From Epiperipatus broadwayi (lineage: Eukaryota > Onychophora > Udeonychophora > Euonychophora > Peripatidae): 64,000 nucleotides of DNA. The stretch lies in the NCBI GenBank assembly GCA_028023455.1, contig JAQFVV010000073.1:1285001-1349000 (forward strand), read 5' to 3'. A program made the translations under genes and the position numbers. Below the pieces are notes generated by a model. It had not been told where the DNA came from and searched no databases. It was given only the letters and a program-made list of their open reading frames with translations. Shown in pieces: positions 60,957-64,000 of this stretch (position 1 is its first letter; each line of letters starts with the position of its first letter).

Positions 60957-61463
60957 CTAACTCTTCCTATAAACTATACTGCACTTGTATCCTAATTTGA
61001 TTAAATCGTTAGTATAATTAATCATGTTAGACCTTCTATCTACCTCGAATTTGCAAAAATGGTAATTTCTAAAAAGAAATGATGTCAACCCAGCAAATTT
61101 GTGAGTCATAGGCATGTATGAATCAGGGTGAATCTGTTCACAAACTTCTGGTGGCTTCATGACCATTGTATAGTTAAGTGTACTTTCTTCTCTGTGTAAG
61201 TTGATATCTAAATATTTTACTTCTTGCTTTATATCTTCTCATGTAATGTTTAAATCCAAGGATGTATGCGCTTGTATCTGACCTTTGATTTGCTCAACAA
61301 CATTTACTGGAGCAGCACAAAATATGTCATCCACATACCTCGTATATATTATATGATTATCTACTATATTGTATTTAGATAATACTTGTTTTTCATAATA
61401 ATTCAAATAGAAGCTAGCCACAATGCTGTTCATGGGTAATCCCATAGGCCAGCCATCATTCAT
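60957..61463 (-). pseudogene. PLE-C reverse transcriptase, motifs B-C and downstream
   Basis: 61463-61239 reads NDGWPMGLPMNSIVASFYLN (motif B) and YTRYVDDIFCAAPVNVVEQI (motif C, both Asp present). 61166-60957 continues with YMPMTHKFAGLTSFLFRNYH and YTNDLIKLGYK, similar to PLE-B (MSHKMAGLKSFLFRND). A stop and frame break lie between them. Confidence 0.8.
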
Positions 61464-61469
61464 GTGGTA

Positions 61470-61769
61470 TCAGTTGTCTTCAAACTTTGCCATTATATTT
61501 TTATCCAACCATCTCAAGAATTCATAATGAAACTAATGTGCACTTAAGCCATGTTATTACTTGCTAGTTCTAGTTATATAATGTCAATAGAAGTCTTTCT
61601 ATTAATCGACCCGTATAACTCAGAAATATCTAAAGCAGCAATTTTAAACTAAGGTTTTATTAGCGCGTTCTTGATTCACTCTATAAAGTCCAAAGAATAT
61701 TTAATAGTATACTCGCCAAAGCGTACGCTGTCGATTACCTACTGATTTATTTTCTTATCTGTTTCAAAG
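61470..61769 (-). pseudogene. PLE-C reverse transcriptase, motif A region
   Basis: No long open frame is present, but minus-strand fragments read LDISELYGSINRKTSIDII (motif A, near 61640-61570) and FLRWLDKNIMAKF-like sequence near 61520-61490. Upstream homology stops at the right inverted repeat. Confidence 0.65.
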
Positions 61770-61840
61770 TTAATTGATTAATTGCTATTAATTTATACAG
61801 CTTTACATTATAAGTGTGATAACACTATTTAATATTATTA
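61770..61840. repeat. 71-bp inverted repeat, right
   Basis: Partner of 60257-60327. Confidence 0.9.
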
Positions 61841-62290
61841 AAAAATTCTGGGAAATATATGCAGTGTTATTTGAAAAATCTATAAGATCTCGTTTTTGAA
61901 TAAAATGAATAATTGGATATTTTTTTGCTCAGGAGTTCATAAAAAGTTTGAGCATTAATCTTGATATCCAGAGTCCAGCATTCTATCACTGCACGAAATC
62001 ATTCAGAGTAAAAGCTTTATTTAATTTTTAATATAGCACTAAAGTATATATCTGAAATAAAAATAAATATTAATAGTTAGTAATAAAATTATTTGAAGAT
62101 AATTATTTATTAACATATGTTGATAAAGCGTTGCCTGTCAGTTGAATTGATGTATATATAGTGAAATCTTTATATATATAAAAATATAAATAATTTTATT
62201 GCTACTTACTTTTAACAAATTACATGTCTTTCAACATAATAATTTTAATTTATAAATGAACTGCCAAAAGAGCTCATATATATATATATA
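61841..62290. other. AT-rich stretch, no feature seen
   Basis: A TA tract at 62277-62291 leads into the 400-bp array. Confidence 0.5.
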
Positions 62291-62432
62291 TAATAATTAA
62301 TAAAACAAGACACAAAATGTGTAACATGCTTTTAAGTTTGTCCTAAAATGTTCACTAGGTGGAGCTTACCACTAGCTCCTAACAAGCTTTAATTATAAGT
62401 GATGAAAGAGAAAGAATTCAAAATCTCTATTG

Positions 62433-62498
62433 GAAGATTTTCACACCCAGACAATTGGTTTCGAGCTTATGGATCATCTCAGTGAGGAGTTAAGATTT
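62433..62498 (-). ncRNA. Hammerhead-like motif, family D unit 1
   Basis: On the minus strand: CTCCTCA, CTGAGATGA (box I with two extra bases), stem II ATCC..GCTC (weak here), CGAAAC, a stem III CC/GG-like AATT loop reduced to CAATTG, TC, TGGG. It keeps CGAAAC, unlike units 2 and 3. Confidence 0.45.
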
Positions 62499-62835
62499 CA
62501 GACACTAGATCTAAAACTCCAACTCAAGTGTCAGCACTTATTTAATACATTACTATTAATTTGAAAACTTGAATTTTTCAGACATGTAGATGTCTTCAAA
62601 TCCAGCCTTACAAAACAGATAGCTACAGTTTCACCCTATATTAATAGCTAAAGTAATATAACATCACAAAAACCTTCAAGAATACACTTATAATAATTAA
62701 TAAAACAAGACACAAATGTGTAACTTGCTTTTAAGCTTGTCCTAAAATGTTCACTAGGTGGAGCTTACCACTAGCTCCTAACAAGCTTTAATTATAAGTG
62801 CTGAATGCGAAAGAATTCAAAATCTCTACCAGAAA

Positions 62836-62896
62836 ATCCTAATGCCCAGACCAATTGGTTTTGAGCTTATGGCTCACCTCAGTGAGGAGTTAGGAT
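62836..62896 (-). ncRNA. Hammerhead-like motif, family D unit 2
   Basis: On the minus strand, the outer stem I ATCCTAA pairs with TTAGGAT over seven bases and the inner CTCA with TGGG. Box I is CTGAGGTGA. Stem II is GAGC/GCTC with loop CATAA. AAAAC stands where GAAAC is expected. Stem III is ACC/GGT with loop AATT, and then C at the site. Architecture is complete, but two conserved core positions deviate. Confidence 0.5.
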
Positions 62897-63235
62897 CTCA
62901 GACACTAGATCTAAAACTCCAACTCAAGTGTCAGCACTTATTTAATACGTTACTATTAATTTGAAAACTTGAATTTTTCAGACATGTAGATGTCTTCAAA
63001 TCCAGCCTTACAAAACAGATAGCTACAGTTTCACCCTATATTAATAGCTAAAGTAATATAACATCACAAAAACCTTCAAGAATACACTTATAATAATTAA
63101 TAAAACAAGACACAAATGTGTAACTTGCTTTTAAGCTTGTCCTAAAATGTTCACTAGGTGGAGCTTACCACTAGCTCCTAACAAGCTTTAATTATAAGTG
63201 CTGAATGAGAAAGAATTCAAAATCTCTACCAGAAA

Positions 63236-63296
63236 ATTCTAATGCCCAGACCAATTGGTTTTGAGCTTATGGTTCACCTCAGTGAGGAGTTAGGAT
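63236..63296 (-). ncRNA. Hammerhead-like motif, family D unit 3
   Basis: It has the same structure as unit 2, displaced by exactly 400 bp, with a change in stem II (GGTTCACC) and one in stem I. Confidence 0.45.
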
Positions 63297-63818
63297 CTCA
63301 GACACTAGATCTAAAACTCAAACTCAAGTGTCAGCATTTATTTAATATGTTACTATCAATTTGAAAACTTGAATTTTTCAGACACGTAAATGTCTTCAAA
63401 TCCAGCCTTACAAACCAGATAGCTATATTCTCAAAACCAATTGATCTGGGGATGAGGATTTTCCATTAGAGATTTTGAATTCTTTCTTTTTCAGCACTTA
63501 TAATTAAAACTTGTTAGAAGCTAGTGGTAAGCTCCACCTAGTGAACATATTAGGACAAGCTTAAAAACAAGTTACACATTTTGTGTCTTGTTTTATTAAT
63601 TATTATAAGTATACCTTTGTAGGCATTTGTGATGTTATATTGCTTTAGCTATTAATAAATGGTGAAACTAAACTGAGTTCAGACCCATATAGCTATCTGT
63701 TTTGTTAGGTTGCATATGAAGACAAATACATGTCTGAAAAATTCAAGTTTTCAAATTGATAGTAACATATTAAATAAGTGCTGACACTTGAGTTGGAGTT
63801 TTAGATCTAGTGTTTGAA

Positions 63819-63879
63819 ATCCTATATTCTCATGGAGGTGAGCCATAAGCTCAAAACCAATTGGTCTGGGCATTAGGAT
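63819..63879 (+). ncRNA. Hammerhead-like motif, family D inverted unit
   Basis: Plus strand: ATCCTA..TTCTCA, then a damaged box I (TGGAGGTGA), stem II GAGC/GCTC with loop CATAA, AAAAC, ACC/GGT stem III, C, TGGG, TTAGGAT. It is decayed more than the direct units. Confidence 0.45.
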
Positions 63880-63966
63880 TTTCTGGTAGAGATTTTGAAT
63901 TCTTTCTCATTCAGCACTTATAATTAAAGCTCATTAGGAGCTGGTGGTAAGCTCCACCTAGTGAAC

Positions 63967-63968
<2 letters not shown>

Positions 63969-64000
<32 letters not shown>
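63969..64000. repeat. (AT)n(GT)n microsatellite at window end
   Basis: An AT tract runs into GT repeats and out of the window. Confidence 0.9.

Larger units (their letters stand above)
60257..61840 (-). mobile_element. PLE-C, truncated, between 71-bp inverted repeats
   Basis: The coding remains of a third PLE family lie between 60257-60327 and 61770-61840, which are inverted copies with two differences in 71 bases (core ATTAATAGCAATTAATCAAT). Inverted terminal repeats are not the usual direct PLE terminal repeats. Frames are broken but the order is RT then GIY-YIG on the minus strand. No clear target duplication was seen outside the repeats. Confidence 0.8.
62291..63968. repeat. 400-bp tandem array (family D) plus inverted copies
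   Basis: Three direct units start with TAATAATTAATAAAACAAGA at 62291, 62691 and 63091, an exact period of 400 bp. The third breaks off near 63425 and is followed by inverted sequence: a partial unit (63425-63600) and a nearly complete unit (63600-63968). Units differ by few bases. Each complete unit carries one hammerhead-like motif, on the minus strand in the direct units and on the plus strand in the inverted one. No protein is encoded. Unit length, tandem order and one ribozyme-like motif per unit resemble animal retrozymes. Confidence 0.85.

Overview
This window looks like a transposon-packed, intron- or intergenic-type stretch of an animal genome. It is strongly AT-rich, full of (TA)n and trinucleotide microsatellites, and I found no host protein-coding gene, rRNA or intact tRNA. 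An animal, probably invertebrate, source is inferred from the mix of Penelope-like elements (PLEs) with GIY-YIG domains, RTE-type and other non-LTR retrotransposons, tRNA-derived SINEs and one Ty3/Gypsy-type LTR element. The phylum cannot be fixed from this sequence alone. Differences between the two LTR copies that I compared are mostly CG to TG/CA, which suggests a CpG-methylated genome.

Layout. 0-12 kb: an RTE 3' fragment (+), a decayed nearly complete RTE (-) at 2.6-5.75 kb with its 5' UTR, a second RTE fragment, a 129-bp tandem duplication and a cluster of an unknown repeat around (TA)n tracts. 13.5-17.1 kb: three fold-back structures, one a ribozyme-bearing repeat relic and two built of PLE tails. 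18.5-20.6 kb: a non-LTR reverse transcriptase gene with one internal stop in its main frame, bracketed by (TAG)n and (ATT)n. 20.7-28.1 kb: SINE-like sequence, a relative of the 400-bp repeat family, a second nearly complete RTE (+), and fold-back repeats. 29-36.8 kb: PLE territory, with PLE-A copies in both orientations (one with an open 446-codon RT/GIY-YIG frame) and a 3.4-kb inverted pair of PLE-B. 37-48 kb: fold-back SINE-like repeats, tandem repeats, a second non-LTR family (LINE-2) with a SINE nested in its RT, a 923-bp palindromic element with a 14-bp target duplication, and a TIR element. 49-58.3 kb: an LTR retrotransposon (LTRs of about 2.55 kb, 4-bp target duplication ATAC) inserted into a PLE-D/SINE palindrome. 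58.3-64 kb: RTE debris, PLE-C flanked by 71-bp inverted repeats, and an array of 400-bp repeats.

Two systems stand out. First, several unrelated-looking repeat families (PLE-A tails, fold-back family C, the 400-bp tandem family D, SINE-1 and a site at 39.85 kb) carry the same RNA signature: a CUGANGA-like box, a small hairpin, then GAAAC and usually a GUC-like site, in places with a matching stem I. This is a hammerhead ribozyme layout. Family D resembles the PLE-associated 'retrozyme' class: tandem monomers with one ribozyme each. Second, the LTR element has lost almost all of pol but keeps an open 303-codon frame joining a Gag-like N-terminus to the integrase C-terminal tail, a plausible non-autonomous derivative.

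A recurrent theme is inverted duplication. Most PLE copies and several SINE or ribozyme families occur as head-to-head fold-back pairs. In one case both arms share the neighbouring SINE, which argues that the palindrome arose from one event rather than two insertions. All coordinates of decayed elements are read by eye, and boundaries are usually good to about 10-30 bp.
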